Origin: DASPXY01 sp038227745 | GTDB taxonomy: Bacteria > Planctomycetota > Planctomycetia > Gemmatales > Gemmataceae | Reading direction: 5' to 3' | Length of the DNA: 7,018 nucleotides | Assembly: GCA_038227745.1 (NCBI GenBank) | Contig: JBBRPS010000551.1 | Location: 1 to 7,018 of the forward strand | Part shown: positions 5,952 through 7,018 of the stretch, one piece after another | How positions within the stretch are numbered: position 1 is the stretch's first letter | Layout of the letters: each line of letters starts with the position of its first letter | Notes under the pieces: model-generated | Databases searched by the model: none | The model's input: only the letters and a program-made list of their open reading frames with translations | Told to the model about the DNA's origin: nothing | Program-made: the position numbers and the translations under genes

Positions 5952-6012
5952 TTGTGGGTCAGGATTCCAATCCTGACAAGTCCCATGTCAGGATTGGAAT
6001 CCTGACCCACAA
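5952..6012. repeat. Perfect 27-bp inverted repeat of nested palindromes between convergent genes
   Basis: Bases 5952-5978 are exactly complementary to 5986-6012 around a 7-nt loop (AGTCCCA). Each arm contains a near-perfect palindrome: GTCAGGATTCCAATCCTGAC at 5958-5977 and its inverted copy at 5987-6006. The element is clearly more AT-rich than the surrounding DNA. It begins 10 bp after the methyltransferase stop and ends 4 bp before the stop codon of the convergent minus-strand gene, so it fills almost the whole intergenic gap. A bidirectional terminator function is plausible from position. The arrangement (two inverted palindromes, 7-nt loop) is the same as at 1-79 although the sequence differs. 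Confidence 0.9.
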
Positions 6013-6016
6013 GCGC

Positions 6017-6697
6017 TCACCGCTTCGCCGTCCGGCTGCGCAGCAGATTGAGGTGCCGCTCGAAGCGATCCTCCATGTAGCGGTGGATGTTCCCCAGCAC
6101 GCGCAGGTCGCCCGCCGTCAACACCCGGCCGTTGCTCAGCTCGGCGTCCTGTTGCGCCAGCAGACGGTCCAGCTCGCTCAACTGTCCCTCGAACTGCTCC
6201 AGCCGCGTGTCCAGCGCGTCCCCCTTCATGTTCTCCGTGATGCCCCAGCAGCGGCAGGCGTCGGCGAACGTCAGCTCCTGCTTGCGGTTCTCCTCGAACT
6301 TCTGCACCGCGGTGCCGTCGAGCAGGCCGACGACGAACTTCTCCTGGTCGCGGGGCAGGCGCAGGGAGGTGAGGGCGGGGGCCGGCTCGTCCTCCTGCTG
6401 CAGGATGCGCCGCACGATCTGACGGCCCTCGCGCGTCATGGCGTAGAGCTTCTGCCCCATCTTCACCAGCCAGCCCCGTCGCGCCAGCCCCTTCTCGCCC
6501 ATGATGCTGCTCAGCACCTTGTTCGAGTCCGGATACTGGTCGGCGTAGCCCTTCAGCCCGAAGGTGCGCGGGTGCTGCTGCCACGACGCCACGATCAGCG
6601 ACTCGGCGCTGAACGGCGATTGCCCCTGCTTCTCCAGCTGTTCCGCGGCCAACAGGATTTTCTCCGGCACCGTGTACTCGGCGATGTTGCTAATCAC
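6017..6697 (-). CDS. Conserved-looking protein of unknown function, probable winged-helix N-terminus
   Basis: This 226-aa protein is not assigned to a named family. Residues ~8-98 look like a helical or winged-helix DNA-binding domain: PEKILLAAEQLEKQG, SPFSAESLIVASWQ, YPDSNKVLSSIMGEKGLARR and a wing-like GWLVKMGQKLYAMTREGRQI ending in a basic helix. A linker rich in Glu, Pro and Ala (100-112) follows, then a mostly α-helical C-terminal half with a likely coiled coil at 160-190 (MKGDALDTRLEQFEGQLSEL onward) and a basic tail SRTAKR. I chose GTG at 6697 because GGGGGA lies 5 nt upstream and a promoter-like pair at 6740-6769 would place the transcript start just upstream. ATG at 6736 (13 residues longer) has no Shine-Dalgarno and would need leaderless translation. 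No nuclease or methyltransferase motif is seen. It converges on the methyltransferase gene. Confidence 0.75.
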   Translation of the reverse strand: MISNIAEYTVPEKILLAAEQLEKQGQSPFSAESLIVASWQQHPRTFGLKGYADQYPDSNKVLSSIMGEKGLARRGWLVKMGQKLYAMTREGRQIVRRILQQEDEPAPALTSLRLPRDQEKFVVGLLDGTAVQKFEENRKQELTFADACRCWGITENMKGDALDTRLEQFEGQLSELDRLLAQQDAELSNGRVLTAGDLRVLGNIHRYMEDRFERHLNLLRSRTAKR

Positions 6698-6739
6698 ACT
6701 CGTCCCCCAACTCTGTCGATGGAGCGCCAACCCCATCTC

Positions 6740-6769
6740 ATTGTCGCGCGGCGAGCGTGCCGGGGTCAA
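6740..6769 (-). promoter_or_regulatory. Candidate promoter for the 226-aa gene
   Basis: On the minus strand TTGACC (6769-6764) and GACAAT (6745-6740) are separated by 18 bp, matching the consensus at 5 and 4 of 6 positions. The predicted start near 6733 falls at or just past the ATG at 6736, which favours the downstream GTG (6697) as the initiation codon unless the mRNA is leaderless. Confidence 0.45.
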
Positions 6770-7018
6770 AGGCTATTGGCAGCTGCCGGGGCCGCGTGCC
6801 GCACCCGCTGATAGTGCGGACGCTACCACCGCTCCGCCCGGCGCGGAATCCGCCGTCCCCCGGGCATTGTCCAGACAGCCCGTTTCGCGGCGGTTCCGGG
6901 TCGTGGGGGGTGGTGGCCACACAGGCCACGCCCGTCCCGGGTGGGGTCCGGGCCCACCGCCCCCCCCAACCCGTCCCGGACCCCGCCGCGGGGGCGGGGG
7001 GGGGGCCCCGCCGCCGCC
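6770..7018. other. Gene-free, extremely GC-rich tail with homopolymer runs
   Basis: No coding region can be supported here. The open frame on the minus strand (6738-6929) has no family character and would cross the promoter of the 226-aa gene. From about 6905 the sequence becomes low complexity: a run of 8 C (6960-6967), a run of 10 G (6996-7005), a direct repeat CCCGTCCCGG (6931-6940 and 6970-6979), and a small hairpin GTGGCC/GGCCAC around ACACA (6913-6929). This could be real intergenic sequence or an unreliable contig end. Confidence 0.6.

Noticed and set aside
6017..6697. The 226-aa protein as the missing PvuII-type restriction endonuclease
   Set aside because: No PD-(D/E)XK or other nuclease motif is visible and its helical architecture is unlike R.PvuII, which is also shorter.
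5954..6811. 285-codon plus-strand open frame opposite the 226-aa gene
   Set aside because: It begins inside the 5952-6012 palindrome, is rich in Leu, Gln, Arg and His as an antisense shadow, and has no ribosome binding site.
1..7018. CRISPR arrays, tRNA or rRNA genes, insertion sequences
   Set aside because: No regularly spaced direct repeats, no tRNA cloverleaf or rRNA-like stretch and no transposase were seen; the only repeats are the three palindromes and low-complexity sequence at the end.

Overview
The window (high GC, roughly two thirds by eye) looks like a chromosome segment from a planctomycete, probably Gemmatales or Isosphaerales. This is inferred from the gene mix: an EboE-type TIM-barrel protein, a COG4185 zeta-like kinase with a small partner, a Uma2/DUF820 protein, and long perfect palindromes between genes. 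No rRNA or other taxonomic marker is present, so the placement is tentative.

Layout. (1) Positions 100-3832 hold a tightly packed four-gene minus-strand operon, transcribed right to left: a long-chain acyl-CoA ligase-like AMP-forming enzyme, a zeta-toxin-like P-loop ATPase (21 bp downstream), an 86-aa small protein (ATGA overlap) and EboE (ATGA overlap). It ends at a 36-bp-arm inverted repeat (1-79). (2) A 133-bp divergent spacer carries a perfect 19-bp-arm hairpin (3906-3951). (3) On the plus strand come a 98-aa two-helix membrane protein, a Uma2-family protein 21 bp downstream, and then, behind its own recognisable promoter, a PvuII-type DNA methyltransferase (cytosine-N4 by family resemblance). 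(4) A 27-bp-arm inverted repeat (5952-6012) fills the gap between the methyltransferase and a convergent minus-strand gene for a 226-aa protein of unknown function with a probable winged-helix N-terminus. (5) The last ~250 bases contain no supportable gene and degenerate into G/C homopolymer-rich sequence.

How the parts may work together. Translational coupling of the kinase and the 86-aa protein suggests a toxin-antitoxin-like pair, here inserted in a probable metabolite-export or biosynthesis operon (acyl-CoA ligase plus EboE). The methyltransferase has no recognisable restriction partner in the window and looks solitary. The most unusual structural signal is the set of three perfect long palindromes. 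Two of them (1-79 and 5952-6012) are built from a palindrome repeated in inverted orientation around a 7-nt loop, an architecture resembling REPINs, and both sit directly after gene 3' ends, where they could also act as terminators.
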